DNA of 64,000 bases, taken from positions 372,001-436,000 of the forward strand of contig CAWHHO010000008.1 in NCBI GenBank assembly GCA_963829135.1, in the 5' to 3' direction. The translations under genes and the position numbers were made by a program. The stretch's first letter is position 1, and each line of letters begins with the position of its first letter. Shown here one piece after another: positions 8,284 through 17,694 of the stretch. Under the pieces are notes generated by a model. It saw nothing but the letters and a program-made list of their open reading frames with translations, had not been told where the DNA came from and did not search any database. This DNA is from Kumtagia sp963829135. Lineage in GTDB: Bacteria > Pseudomonadota > Alphaproteobacteria > Rhizobiales > Rhizobiaceae.

Positions 8284-8976
8284 ATGCTGACGCTTTTTCA
8301 CCATCCATTGCTCGCATCATGCCGGTTCGTTCGCCTCGCCTTTGGCGAGTATGGCGAGGAGCTTGCGCTCATCGAGGAAAAGCCATGGTCGCGGCGCAAG
8401 GAGTTCCTGAGCCTCAATCCGGCTGGAACGCTGCCTGTGCTTCTGGCGGAAGGCGATGTGCCGATTGTCGGCGCACAGGTGATCGCCGAATATGTCGATG
8501 AAACCCGCGGGGTCTTGAAGCGCGATAAGCGGCTGTTCGCGGAAGATCCGATGCAGCGCGCCGAGATCCGGCGTCTCGTCGACTGGTTCCTCACCAAGAT
8601 GGACAGCGAAGTAACCCGGCATCTGGTACGCGAGCGCGTATTCAAGCCGATGATGCCCGAAGGCCAGGGCGGAGGCTCGCCCGATTCGGCGGCCATCCGC
8701 GCCGCGCGCGCCAACATTCGCCAGCACCTCAAATACATCAACTGGATGGCCGGGACGCGCAACTGGCTGGCCGGATCGCGAATCACCTATGCCGATCTCG
8801 CCGCCGCCGCCGCCGTCTCCGTGCTGGATTATCTCGGCGAGGTGGATTGGAAGGAACACACAGCGGCGCGCGACTGGTACGTGCGCGTGAAGTCGCGCCC
8901 CGCTTTCCGCAGCCTGCTCAACGACCGGGTGCGCGGCCTGTCGCCGGTTTCGCATTATGCGGACCTCGATTTCTGA
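8284..8976 (+). CDS. fzlA: FtsZ-localised protein A (GST-fold cell division factor)
   Basis: A 230-residue protein with a thioredoxin-like N-terminal domain (MLTLFHHPLLASCRF) and an all-helical GST C-terminal domain. FzlA in Caulobacter and other alphaproteobacteria binds FtsZ filaments and is needed for constriction rather than for glutathione chemistry. The C-terminal tail ending YADLDF is the conserved FtsZ-binding end in that family and is present here. The start at 8284 fits the GST fold; earlier in-frame codons add an unrelated tail. queG begins inside its last codons. Role assignment rests on recognition of the family and the tail. Confidence 0.85.
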   Translation: MLTLFHHPLLASCRFVRLAFGEYGEELALIEEKPWSRRKEFLSLNPAGTLPVLLAEGDVPIVGAQVIAEYVDETRGVLKRDKRLFAEDPMQRAEIRRLVDWFLTKMDSEVTRHLVRERVFKPMMPEGQGGGSPDSAAIRAARANIRQHLKYINWMAGTRNWLAGSRITYADLAAAAAVSVLDYLGEVDWKEHTAARDWYVRVKSRPAFRSLLNDRVRGLSPVSHYADLDF

Positions 8977-10149
8977 GCCAAGCCCGCCAGCCGTGAGGCT
9001 GCGCCAGTTCATCGAACGCGAGGCAAGGCTTGCCGGCTTCGACCGGATCGCGGTGACATCCCCGATTCTATCCCGCTGGCCGGCGAAAGGCTGGCCGAAT
9101 TCGTCGCACTTGGGCTCCACGGCTCCATGGACTGGATGCAGGAGACTCTGGCGCGGCGCCGCGATCCGCGCGTGCTGTGGCCGGATGTGCGCTCCATCAT
9201 CGTGCTCGCCATGAATTACGGGCCGGCGCATGATCCGTTGGACGTGCTCACAAAAAAGGATCGCGGCGCGATCTCGGTCTACGCCCAGAACCGCGACTAT
9301 CACGACTTGATCAAGGGCAAGCTCAAAGGCATAGCCGGCAAGCTGGTATCGCGGGCCGGCGGCGACGTGAAGGTGTTCGTCGATACCGCACCGGTCATGG
9401 AAAAGCCGCTGGCCGAGGCGGCGGGTATCGGCTGGCAAGGCAAGCACACCAACCTGGTCAGTCGCGACCTCGGCTCATGGCTGTTGCTCGGCACGATCTT
9501 CACGACGGCCGATCTCGCCCCCGACGAGGCTGAGGCAGATCACTGCGGCTCCTGCCGCGCCTGCCTGGACTCCTGCCCGACGGACGCATTTCCGGCGCCC
9601 TACCGGCTCGATGCACGGCGCTGCATCTCGTATCTGACGATCGAGAACAAGGGGCCCATCCCGCATGAGTTCCGCGAGGCCATCGGCAATCGCATCTATG
9701 GCTGCGATGATTGTCTCGCCGCTTGTCCATGGAACAAATTTGCCCGCGAGGCATCCGAAGCCAAGCTCCAGGCGCGCCAAGATCTGCGCGAGCCCGCGTT
9801 GGCTGATCTGCTTGCGCTGGACGATGCCGCATTCCGCGTGCTGTTCACCGGCTCACCGGTCAAGCGGATTGGCCGCGACCGTTTCATTCGCAACGTGCTC
9901 ATCGCTGCCGGCAACTCCGGTGACGCTGCACTGGTCGAGCCGTGTCAGGCGCTGCTCGATGACCCATCGCCGCTGGTGCGCGGGGCAACGGTGTGGGCGC
10001 TGTCGCGGCTGATGGAGCGCGAGGCGTTTCTTATGCTGGCGGCGCGGCGCGTAGAGACCGATGACATGGTGAACGACGAGATCAGGACTGCAATCGGGCG
10101 AGCAGCAATGAAACATCAGGACATCGGCGCTATCGGCTTGGCTGACTGA
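8957..10149 (+). CDS. queG: Epoxyqueuosine reductase, with an apparent single-base frameshift
   Basis: QueG catalyses the last step of queuosine tRNA modification, reducing epoxyqueuosine with a cobalamin and two [4Fe-4S] clusters. The ferredoxin-like part is intact: CGSCRACLDSCPTDAF and then CDDCLAACPWNKFA supply eight cysteines. A HEAT-like tail follows. The first 36 residues lie in one frame (8957 to about 9062) and the rest in another. Adding one C to the run CCCC at about 9061-9064 joins VTSP to DSIPLAGERLAEF and restores a normal protein of about 397 residues. GTG at 8993 is an alternative start. The shorter frame from 9127 lacks the N-terminus. Confidence 0.9.
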
Positions 10150-10178
10150 AACGTCGTATCTATCGGAGCGGACACTCA

Positions 10179-11147
10179 ATGCAGGTCTTCATCTTTGGCG
10201 CAGGCTATTCCGGCAAGGCTTTTGCCAAAGCCAGGCCGGACAGCGCGATCCGAATCGCGGGCACGACACGCTCGCGCGAGAAATTTCCAGCATTGGCGGC
10301 CGCGGGCATAGAGCCCTTTGAGTTCGATGGGAGAGCGCTTTCCGAAAACATTGCCCGCGCGTTGAACGAAACCACACATCTCGTCATTTCGATCGCTCCC
10401 GAGGGTGGAGAGCCGCGCGAGAAGGGGCAACCCACCATTGTGGACGATGACGGCTTTGAAGAAGGAGGGCGAAATCCCATAGCCAGCGCCGACCCCGTCC
10501 TCGCCATCGCTCGCGACACCATCACCAGGCACATGCCGCGCCTGCGCTGGATCGGCTACCTGTCCACGGTTGGCGTTTACGGCGACCATCAAGGCGCCTG
10601 GATCGATGAAGCCGCGGCCTGCAGGCCGAAGTCGGCCCGCTCGCAGCGGCGCGTCGCGGCGGAGCAGGATTGGCTGGCGCTGGGCAGCGAGACTGGCATC
10701 CCCGTTGCAATCCTGCGCCTGTCGGGCATCTATGGGCCCGGCCGCAACGCGCTGGTCAATCTGCGCGATGGCACCGCGAAGCGTCTCATCAAGAAGGATC
10801 AGGTGTTCAACCGCATCCATGTCGACGATATAGCGGGCGCGCTTTGGCACCTTGCGGAGCGTGAACTGGGCGGCATCTTCAACGTCACCGACGATCTGCC
10901 GGCTCCTCCGCAGGATGTGATTTCCTACGCTGCCGCGCTGATGGGCGTCGAACCACCGCCGGAGATAGCCTTCGAGACTGCGGAACTGTCGCCGATGGCG
11001 CGCTCGTTCTATGGCGAGAACAAGCGCGTATCCAACGGTGCGATTCGGGCCACCGGCTACAGCTTCCGCCACGCGACCTATCAGGCGGCGCTTCGACGCA
11101 ATGTGGGCGGATGGCAGCTGGGCGGGAGACAAAACCGGGGCACGTAG
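10179..11147 (+). CDS. SDR family NAD(P)-dependent epimerase/dehydratase-like protein (YeeZ type)
   Basis: An extended short-chain dehydrogenase/reductase fold of 322 residues. The N-terminal nucleotide-binding motif is GAGYSGKAF, the YLSTVGVYG stretch corresponds to the active-site region, and RLSGIYGPGRN is the usual downstream segment. It resembles the YeeZ group, whose physiological substrate is not well established. An acidic, glycine-rich segment at about residues 66-95 (GGEPREKGQP to FEEGGRNP) looks like an extra surface loop compared with what I expect for the group. It starts 29 bp after queG and may be co-transcribed. Confidence 0.82.
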   Translation: MQVFIFGAGYSGKAFAKARPDSAIRIAGTTRSREKFPALAAAGIEPFEFDGRALSENIARALNETTHLVISIAPEGGEPREKGQPTIVDDDGFEEGGRNPIASADPVLAIARDTITRHMPRLRWIGYLSTVGVYGDHQGAWIDEAAACRPKSARSQRRVAAEQDWLALGSETGIPVAILRLSGIYGPGRNALVNLRDGTAKRLIKKDQVFNRIHVDDIAGALWHLAERELGGIFNVTDDLPAPPQDVISYAAALMGVEPPPEIAFETAELSPMARSFYGENKRVSNGAIRATGYSFRHATYQAALRRNVGGWQLGGRQNRGT

Positions 11148-11325
11148 CCCGATCGCGCCTGCGTGATGGAGCTGCGACCGCCATCCTTGCGCGGGCCCGC
11201 GGATGACGACGGGATCTGCAATCAAAAATCCTGAGGCCGTGTGCTCATTTTTGCCACGCTGCTGATTCACGGTTCGTTAACCAGCTGCAATCAGGCTGGC
11301 ACAAGCGGTGTCGCTGGGAACGTCC

Positions 11326-12426
11326 ATGAAATCCTTCAAACGCGCGGTGCGAGCCACAGCCCTTCTGGTGGCAGCATTAATGATCGCCCTACCGGCGGCC
11401 GGGCCGGCGGGTTCCGCAGAGCTGGCCAAGAACCTGTTCGGCAGCAAGAAGCTGCCGGCGGCAACCGCTGCGAAATCCTACGGCTTTTATTCGAAGGGGT
11501 GTTTTTCGGGAGGTGTCGCCATCGCCACCGATGGTCCGACCTGGCAGGCGATGCGGCTGTCGCGCAACCGTCGCTGGGGCCACCCGGCGATGATCAATCT
11601 GGTCGAGAAGCTGTCGCGCGACGCGACCCAGGATGGCTGGCCGGGCCTGCTGCTGGGCGACATATCGCAGCCGCGTGGAGGACCGATGCTGACCGGCCAT
11701 GCATCGCACCAGATCGGCCTTGATGCCGACATCTGGCTGACGCCGATGCCAAGCCGCAGGCTCACGGCCAGTCAGCGCGAGAATATGAGCGCGGTGTCGA
11801 TGGTCAATGAAAAGACGCACCTTGTCATCGACAGGCTTTGGACGCCGGCGCATGCGCGGCTGCTGAAACGCGCCGCGAGCTATCCGGAGGTCGAGCGCAT
11901 CCTGGTCAACCCCGGCATCAAGAAGAAGCTGTGCGATACCGTAAAGGGAGACCGCAGCTGGCTGCGCAAGGTGAGGCCGTTCTGGGGTCACGACTATCAT
12001 TTCCATGTTCGGATAGGTTGTCAGCCGGGCTCAAGTGGCTGCAGACGACAGGCGGAGACCGCCGAGGGCGAAGGCTGCGACAAGGCGCTTGCCTGGTGGT
12101 TTACCAAGGAGCCCTGGCGTCCGAACCAGAATCCCGATGCGCCGAAGGCCCGCGACCTGATGACGATGGCGAACCTGCCGAAAGAATGCCGTGCCGTCCT
12201 CAACGCACCCGCTCCGGTATCGGAAGCGGCGGTGACTGTTGGACCGGGCGCCGACGCGATGGCGGTGGCGCGCGCGGAGGCGTCAGGCGCGATCGAACCG
12301 GAAGCGGAGGTCGCCACCGCGCCCGAAAACCCGCAGGATGCACCCGCGGACTCCATACCGCTCAGCGCGTTTGCCCCCACGCCGGAGATTGGAATCCCCC
12401 TGCCCCGACCGCGCCCGGGTGAGTAA
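11326..12426 (+). CDS. mepA: Penicillin-insensitive murein endopeptidase
   Basis: Periplasmic M74 LAS-family metallopeptidase that cleaves D-Ala-meso-DAP cross-links in peptidoglycan. The N-terminus is a signal peptide (MKSFKRAV, then a hydrophobic stretch). Zinc-site motifs are present: GHASHQIGLDADIW and GHDYHFHVRI, with conserved cysteines at GCFSGG and elsewhere. The 366-residue protein has a proline- and alanine-rich C-terminal tail of about 80 residues beyond the catalytic domain, ending PLPRPRPGE. The start at 11326 follows GGGAACG; a GTG at 11308 would only add six residues before the signal. Confidence 0.95.
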   Translation: MKSFKRAVRATALLVAALMIALPAAGPAGSAELAKNLFGSKKLPAATAAKSYGFYSKGCFSGGVAIATDGPTWQAMRLSRNRRWGHPAMINLVEKLSRDATQDGWPGLLLGDISQPRGGPMLTGHASHQIGLDADIWLTPMPSRRLTASQRENMSAVSMVNEKTHLVIDRLWTPAHARLLKRAASYPEVERILVNPGIKKKLCDTVKGDRSWLRKVRPFWGHDYHFHVRIGCQPGSSGCRRQAETAEGEGCDKALAWWFTKEPWRPNQNPDAPKARDLMTMANLPKECRAVLNAPAPVSEAAVTVGPGADAMAVARAEASGAIEPEAEVATAPENPQDAPADSIPLSAFAPTPEIGIPLPRPRPGE

Positions 12427-12532
12427 GACGGCCAGCACGAAGACACCTTTTCCCGCGCAGAATTCCCGTCTATGAGCGTTCAATCGTTTTAGGACTGCGG
12501 AGGATGGAGCGCTGGTTTCCAAGACGCCCAGG

Positions 12533-12916
12533 ATGCGGCTGGCGCTGATAGCGCATGACGAGAAGAAGGACGATCTCGTCGCGTTTGCGAAAAAGCATGC
12601 AGGTTTGCTCTCCGGATGCGACATCACCGCCACCGGAACGACCGGCCAGCGCGTTCTCGATGCGTGTCCTGGCCTGCGCATCGAGCGGATGAAGAGCGGC
12701 CCGCTGGGCGGCGATCAGCAGATCGGTGCCCTGATCGCTGAAGGGAGGGTGGATGTGCTCATTTTCTTCGTTGATCCGCTGACGCCGATGCCGCATGACG
12801 TGGATGTGAAGGCATTGATGCGGTTGGCGATCGTGTACGACATCCCGATGGCGCTCAACCGGGCGACCGCGGAGATGGTATTGATGCAGCATAAGAACGG
12901 CGAAAGTCGCGGTTAG
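12533..12916 (+). CDS. mgsA: Methylglyoxal synthase
   Basis: Converts dihydroxyacetone phosphate to methylglyoxal and phosphate, a glycolytic bypass. The 127-residue protein is slightly shorter than the E. coli enzyme and keeps its active site: GTTG phosphate loop, GPLGGDQQIG with Asp61, and DPLTPMPHDVDVKAL with His88 and Asp91. It is followed 19 bp later by glucokinase, so two sugar-metabolism genes are probably expressed together. The ribosome-binding site is weak (CCAGG directly before the ATG), but the start matches the family N-terminus. Confidence 0.96.
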   Translation: MRLALIAHDEKKDDLVAFAKKHAGLLSGCDITATGTTGQRVLDACPGLRIERMKSGPLGGDQQIGALIAEGRVDVLIFFVDPLTPMPHDVDVKALMRLAIVYDIPMALNRATAEMVLMQHKNGESRG

Positions 12917-12935
12917 GGTCAAGGGAACGACTTGC

Positions 12936-13950
12936 ATGCGAGAGGGCCAGGAAGATTTCCGGTTTCCGATCCTGATCGGAGACGTCGGCGGCACAAATGC
13001 GCGGTTTGCGATTATCGACTCGGCGGAGTCGGAAGCGAGCGAACCCAAAATCGTCCGCACCGCGTCGTTTGCGAATATAGACGATGCGATTGAAACGATA
13101 CTCGAAGGCGTGGATAACCGGCCAAGTTCAGCTGTGATTGCGATTGCCGGGCCCGTCGACGGCGACGAGATCGCCTTGACCAACTGCCCGTGGGTGGTCC
13201 GGCCCAAGATCATGTTCGGCAGCCTCGGCCTGTCCGACATAGTCGTTCTCAATGATTTCGAAGCGCAGGCGCTTGCGGTGGTGGCGCTTGGCGACGAGCA
13301 CATGGAAAAGATCGGCGGGGGCGAGCCGGAACAGGGTGCTGCGCGCGTTGTGCTCGGGCCGGGCACCGGGCTCGGCGTCGCCGGCCTCATCCACTCGCGC
13401 GGCCGCTGGATACCGGTTCCCGGGGAGGGCGGCCACATGGATATCGGCCCGCGAACCGACCGTGATCGCGAGATATTCCCTCATATCGAGCCCATCGATG
13501 GCCGTATCTCAGGCGAGCAGATCCTGTGCGGGCGCGGGCTGGTCAATGCCTACAGGGCGGTTGCCATCGCGGATGGAAAGACGCCGCGCCTGACCACGCC
13601 GGCAGAGGTGACCGCTGCAGCGCTGGACCATAGCTGATGCTGTTGCCGAGGAGGCGCTCGCATTTTTCGTCACCTGCCTGGGGCGAACGGCCGGCGATCT
13701 GGCGTTGGTGTTCAAGAGCCAGGGCGGCGTGTTCCTGACCGGTGGCATCGCGCAGAAGATCGTCCCGGCGCTTCGTCGGGAGAATTTTCGCCAGGCCTTT
13801 GACGATAAGGCGCCGCATACCGCAATGATGCGCGGCATGCCGGTCTATGTCATCACCCATCCGCTTGGGGCACTGGCAGGGCTTGCCTCCTATGCCCGTG
13901 CGCCCGGACTGTTCGGAGTCGAAACGCGGGGCCGCCGGTGGCAGGCATAG
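12936..13950 (+). CDS. glk: Glucokinase, with an apparent single-base frameshift
   Basis: Phosphorylates glucose with ATP in the cytosol. The first 233 residues carry the ATP phosphate motif GDVGGTNARF, the sugar-binding LNDFEAQA, GPGTGLGV and the conserved GEGGHMD. The frame then stops at TGA (13635-13637). Removing one base, the A in CATAGCTG at about 13631, continues the protein as ADAVAEEALAFF and through FLTGGIAQKI to the normal C-terminus near 13950, giving about 337 residues, the usual length. The start at 12936 follows AGGGAACG. The break sits in a fully conserved enzyme and is probably a sequencing indel. Confidence 0.92.
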
Positions 13951-14043
13951 CCGGGTCGAGCGCGCGTTGCATCCAAACGCCGCAGCGCGCTTTGTCTCTG
14001 CGAGAGGCATAGGCAACCGCGCCCGATGGCGCTATAGGGGCGC

Positions 14044-15945
14044 GTGCCGGCTTTCGAGCCGCCCGAGAAGCGCTGCGGACGGACCGATCCGGAATTGAGC
14101 AAGAAAAAAGACGACAAGAAGCGAGCCGACCCGAGCGAAGTGATCGCCGTCATTCGGCGCGTGCTTTCCGAAAACGGCCGCGAGTATATCTGGAGCTATG
14201 TCGCGGCTGGCGCCTGGCTGATCGCGATTGCGGCGGCAACAGCATTCACCGCCTACATCATGCGCGATGTAATCGACAAGATTTTCTACAAGCAGCGCAG
14301 CGACCTCATAATCCTGATCAGCCTTGCGGTGTTCGGCGCCTTTACGCTGCGCGGGGTGGGCAGCTACGCACAGGCGATCATCCTCGCCAAAGTCGGCAAC
14401 AATCTGGTTGCGCGGTATCAGCAGCGCCTGTTCGACCATCTGATGCGGCTGGGTATCGATTTCCATACATCGAAGCGCTCCGGCCAGCTTGCCGCCCAGC
14501 TCAATTACAATGTCAACGGCATCCGCGACCTGCTTAACACCACGGTGACGGCGGTGGCACGCGATGTTGTAACCTTGATTGCGCTGATCGCGGTGATGGT
14601 AAAGCAGGATCCGGTCCTGTCGATTTTCGCGTTTCTGATCGGCCCGCCACTGATCTACACGGTCAATCGGCTGGTTCGGCGCATGCGCACCATGACCCGT
14701 GCAACCGTGGAAACCAACTCGCGTTTGATAGGCGCCATTCAGGAAGCGACCCAAGGGATCGCCGTCGTAAAAGCCTTCACGATGGAGGACCAGCTTTCAC
14801 GACGGATCGGCAAGCTGATCCTGGACTCCGAAAAGCGCAACAACAAGATCGCCGTGGTATCGGAACGCTTGACCCCTGTTTCCGAGATCCTGGCTGGTTT
14901 TGCGGTCGCGTCAGTCATCGCTTATGCGGGTTACCGCGCCGCCTATAGCGCACAGCCGCCGGGCGCGGTATTTTCCTTCATCTCTGCCCTGCTGCTTGCC
15001 TACGATCCGGCGCGCCGGCTCGCGCGGGTCCAGGTCAGCCTTGAAAAATCCCTAGTCAATGCCCGCATGATCTACGAAATCCTCGACCTGCAGCCGCGCC
15101 AGCGCGACACTGTGGATGCCAAGCCCGTTTCAGTCTCGCGAGGAGAGGTCCGATTCGAGAACGTGTCGTTCGGCTACAGTGAGGAGTTCCCTGTCCTGGA
15201 CAGCGTCAGTTTTGTTGCCGAAGCGGGCAAGCTGACCGCGATCGTTGGTGCATCAGGCGCCGGCAAATCCACGCTTACCGCGCTGCTTGAGCGCTTTTAC
15301 GATGTTGAAGGTGGCACTATCTCCATTGATGGGCAGGACATATCAAAAGTCACCAAGCAATCCCTGCGGCATGTGATCGCCTTCGTCTCGCAGCAGCCGT
15401 ACATGTTCGAGGGTTCCATTGGCGACAACATCCGCTATGGGCGCGAAGACGCGACGGATGACGAGATCCGCCATGCGGCTAAGCTGGCCGCCGCGGACGA
15501 GTTCATCCGCGAGCAACCCCAGGGATACGATACGCCGGTCGGTGAAAACGGCGTCACGCTTTCGGGTGGCCAACGCCAGCGCGTGTCTATTGCGCGTGCC
15601 ATCGTCCGCAATGCGCCGATCCTGCTGCTGGATGAGGCGACCTCCGCTCTCGACACGGAGTCCGAGGCGCGCGTTCAGGATGCGGTGGCCACGGTAATGA
15701 AGGGCCGTACGGTCATTGTGATCGCTCACCGGCTTTCCACGGTCGTGAACGCCGACAAGATCGTCGTCCTGGAGAGCGGACGCGTGGTCGAAGAAGGCAA
15801 GCACGACGCGCTGCTTGCGATCCCCAATGGCGTCTATTCGCGCTTCTACAGGGTGCAGAGCAAGAAGGGACTGGGGTTGGTCGACGACATCAAATCCCTC
15901 CCTGCAAAGCGCATCAGGAAATTGGCGCCAGGGGCAGCGTTATGA
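14044..15945 (+). CDS. MsbA-like ABC exporter (fused permease and ATPase)
   Basis: A 633-residue half-transporter: an N-terminal six-helix exporter domain (about residues 45-340) followed by an ATPase domain. Walker A is GASGAGKST, the Q-loop is in FVSQQPYMFEG, the signature is LSGGQRQR and Walker B is ILLLDEATSALDTE, with the H-loop in IAHRLST. It should work as an inner-membrane homodimer. Lipid, lipid-linked glycan or drug export is typical; the substrate cannot be read from sequence. The start is a GTG at 14044; the first 30 residues are charged. It overlaps dapB by four bases, so expression of the two is coupled. Confidence 0.93.
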   Translation: MPAFEPPEKRCGRTDPELSKKKDDKKRADPSEVIAVIRRVLSENGREYIWSYVAAGAWLIAIAAATAFTAYIMRDVIDKIFYKQRSDLIILISLAVFGAFTLRGVGSYAQAIILAKVGNNLVARYQQRLFDHLMRLGIDFHTSKRSGQLAAQLNYNVNGIRDLLNTTVTAVARDVVTLIALIAVMVKQDPVLSIFAFLIGPPLIYTVNRLVRRMRTMTRATVETNSRLIGAIQEATQGIAVVKAFTMEDQLSRRIGKLILDSEKRNNKIAVVSERLTPVSEILAGFAVASVIAYAGYRAAYSAQPPGAVFSFISALLLAYDPARRLARVQVSLEKSLVNARMIYEILDLQPRQRDTVDAKPVSVSRGEVRFENVSFGYSEEFPVLDSVSFVAEAGKLTAIVGASGAGKSTLTALLERFYDVEGGTISIDGQDISKVTKQSLRHVIAFVSQQPYMFEGSIGDNIRYGREDATDDEIRHAAKLAAADEFIREQPQGYDTPVGENGVTLSGGQRQRVSIARAIVRNAPILLLDEATSALDTESEARVQDAVATVMKGRTVIVIAHRLSTVVNADKIVVLESGRVVEEGKHDALLAIPNGVYSRFYRVQSKKGLGLVDDIKSLPAKRIRKLAPGAAL

Positions 15946-16754
15946 GTGAAATGGGTCTGGTCGTCGTCGGCGCCGGTGGGCGCATGGGTCAAACGCTGCT
16001 GCGCACGGTGTCTTCCGTGGCCGGCGCTCGGGTTGTCGGCGCGATCGAACGTGCAGGCTCTCCCGTTCTGGGCAAGGACGCCGGCGAGGTTGCCGGGCTC
16101 GGCACGCTTGGGGTGACAATCACTGACGATCCGCTTCCGGTCTTCGCCAAGGCGGACGGCGTTCTCGATTTCACCACGCCCTCCGCATCCGTGGAATTTG
16201 CCGGCTATGCGGCGCAGGCGCGCATCGTGCATGTGATAGGCACCACAGGCTGCACGCCGGATGACGACGCAAAGATTGCTGCTGCGGCGCGCCATGCCAC
16301 GATCGTGAAGAGCGGCAATATGAGTCTCGGCATCAACCTGCTGGCCGTTTTGGTTGAGCAGGCAGCGAAGGCGCTTGAGCCCGGCGACTTCGACATCGAA
16401 ATCCTTGAAATGCATCACAAGCACAAGGTCGATGCGCCATCCGGCACTGCGCTTCTGCTTGGTGAAGCCGCAGCGAAGGGCCGGGAAATCGGACTTGCCG
16501 AAAACAGCGTGCGCGTGCGCGATGGCCATACAGGCGCGCGGGCGCAAGGCGCGATAGGGTTCGCCAGCCTGCGCGGCGGTTCCGTCATCGGCGAACACGC
16601 CGTTATTTTTGCCGGCGGGGGCGAGCGCATCACGCTTTCCCATCATGCCGAGGACCGTTCGCTGTTCGCAAATGGGGCAGTCAAGGCCGCATTGTGGGCC
16701 CATGGCCGCAAGCCGGGCCTGTATTCCATGCGCGACGTTCTCGGCCTCGCCTGA
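15942..16754 (+). CDS. dapB: 4-hydroxy-tetrahydrodipicolinate reductase
   Basis: Lysine and diaminopimelate pathway enzyme that reduces 4-hydroxy-tetrahydrodipicolinate with NAD(P)H. The 270-residue protein begins with the nucleotide-binding GAGGRMGQTL and carries the catalytic HHKHKVDAPSGTAL segment, with the conserved lysine and histidines. It is translationally coupled (ATGA) to the exporter upstream and followed 31 bp later by gpmA on the same strand, so dapB, gpmA and the exporter may form one transcription unit. Confidence 0.97.
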   Translation: MSEMGLVVVGAGGRMGQTLLRTVSSVAGARVVGAIERAGSPVLGKDAGEVAGLGTLGVTITDDPLPVFAKADGVLDFTTPSASVEFAGYAAQARIVHVIGTTGCTPDDDAKIAAAARHATIVKSGNMSLGINLLAVLVEQAAKALEPGDFDIEILEMHHKHKVDAPSGTALLLGEAAAKGREIGLAENSVRVRDGHTGARAQGAIGFASLRGGSVIGEHAVIFAGGGERITLSHHAEDRSLFANGAVKAALWAHGRKPGLYSMRDVLGLA

Positions 16755-16785
16755 ACCGCCGTTCTTTCAAACCAAGGGGAAACCA

Positions 16786-17406
16786 ATGTCCGGAACTCTC
16801 GTGCTCGTCCGTCATGGGCAGAGCGAATGGAACCTGAAGAACCTGTTCACCGGCTGGCGTGACGTCGATCTGACCGACCAGGGGCATGCGGAAGCCAAGG
16901 CGGCGGGAGAAAAGCTCAGGGCGCGTGGTCTCAAATTCGACATTGCCTTCACTTCGGACCTCAAGCGGGCACAAAAGACCTGCCAGCACATTCTCGATGG
17001 CATCGGCCAGGGCGATCTGGAAACGATCCGCAACCAGGCGTTAAACGAACGCGACTACGGCGACCTGTCAGGTCTCAACAAGGACGATGCCCGCGCCAAA
17101 TGGGGCGAGGACCAGGTGCATATCTGGCGCCGTTCCTATGATATCGCGCCTCCCGGCGGGGAGAGTCTGAGGGACACGGGCGCCCGCGTCTGGCCCTACT
17201 ATCTGCATGTGATGCAGAAGCATGTGCTGCAGGGCAAGACGGTTCTGGTTGCGGCACACGGCAACTCATTGCGGGCCTTGATCATGGCCCTGGACGGCTT
17301 GTCCGGCGACCAGATCGTCAAGGTCGAACTGGGTACGGGCGTACCAATCGTTTACCGCCTCAACGCGGATTCGACCGTCGCTTCAAAGGAAATACTGGAG
17401 GGCTGA
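16786..17406 (+). CDS. gpmA: 2,3-bisphosphoglycerate-dependent phosphoglycerate mutase
   Basis: Glycolytic enzyme interconverting 3- and 2-phosphoglycerate through a phosphohistidine. The 206-residue sequence has the phospho-acceptor motif VRHGQSEWN near the N-terminus, LNERDYGDLSG in the middle, PPGGESL, and the second catalytic histidine in AAHGNSLRAL. It is the short form common in alphaproteobacteria, lacking part of the C-terminal extension of the enteric enzyme. The start at 16786 follows AAGGGGA. Confidence 0.96.
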   Translation: MSGTLVLVRHGQSEWNLKNLFTGWRDVDLTDQGHAEAKAAGEKLRARGLKFDIAFTSDLKRAQKTCQHILDGIGQGDLETIRNQALNERDYGDLSGLNKDDARAKWGEDQVHIWRRSYDIAPPGGESLRDTGARVWPYYLHVMQKHVLQGKTVLVAAHGNSLRALIMALDGLSGDQIVKVELGTGVPIVYRLNADSTVASKEILEG

Positions 17407-17694
17407 GAGCACCGGGACATTTGGGCACAACCAAGAAAGTTGAGCCCTGTGCTGAATTCGCCACGGCTCCATAAACCATAAATCATACAATGGCTTAAGG
17501 TATGATTCGCGGGTCCTGGACCGTGGCGGGGTTATCAATCCGTTTACGTTATAGTTTCAATGCTAATGATCGTTGCCAGTTTGAGATTGACGCCCCTGTC
17601 ACACTTCGTCATGAGTCCGCCTGCTGCCGGAACGGAGACGCTGAGGCGTGGCTCCGGCGAAGCGGTGGGGACTAATGTTGCAGGTAGCGTGTTA
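17407..17694 (+). promoter_or_regulatory. Leader of the polysaccharide-export gene with a spaced inverted repeat
   Basis: No gene is seen in this 288-bp stretch. It contains an exact 8-bp inverted repeat, AATCATAC at 17481-17488 and GTATGATT at 17500-17507, whose centres are 19 bp apart (about two helical turns). That spacing suits a dimeric DNA-binding regulator. The downstream gene has an in-frame extension from 17560 that I reject because the lipoprotein signal starts at 17695, so the site lies about 200 bp upstream of translation. Which protein binds is unknown. Confidence 0.4.

Noticed and set aside
8957..10149. queG as a genuine pseudogene
   Set aside because: Only one base is missing, all cluster cysteines are intact, and five other genes in the window show the same kind of single-base break, which favours sequence error.
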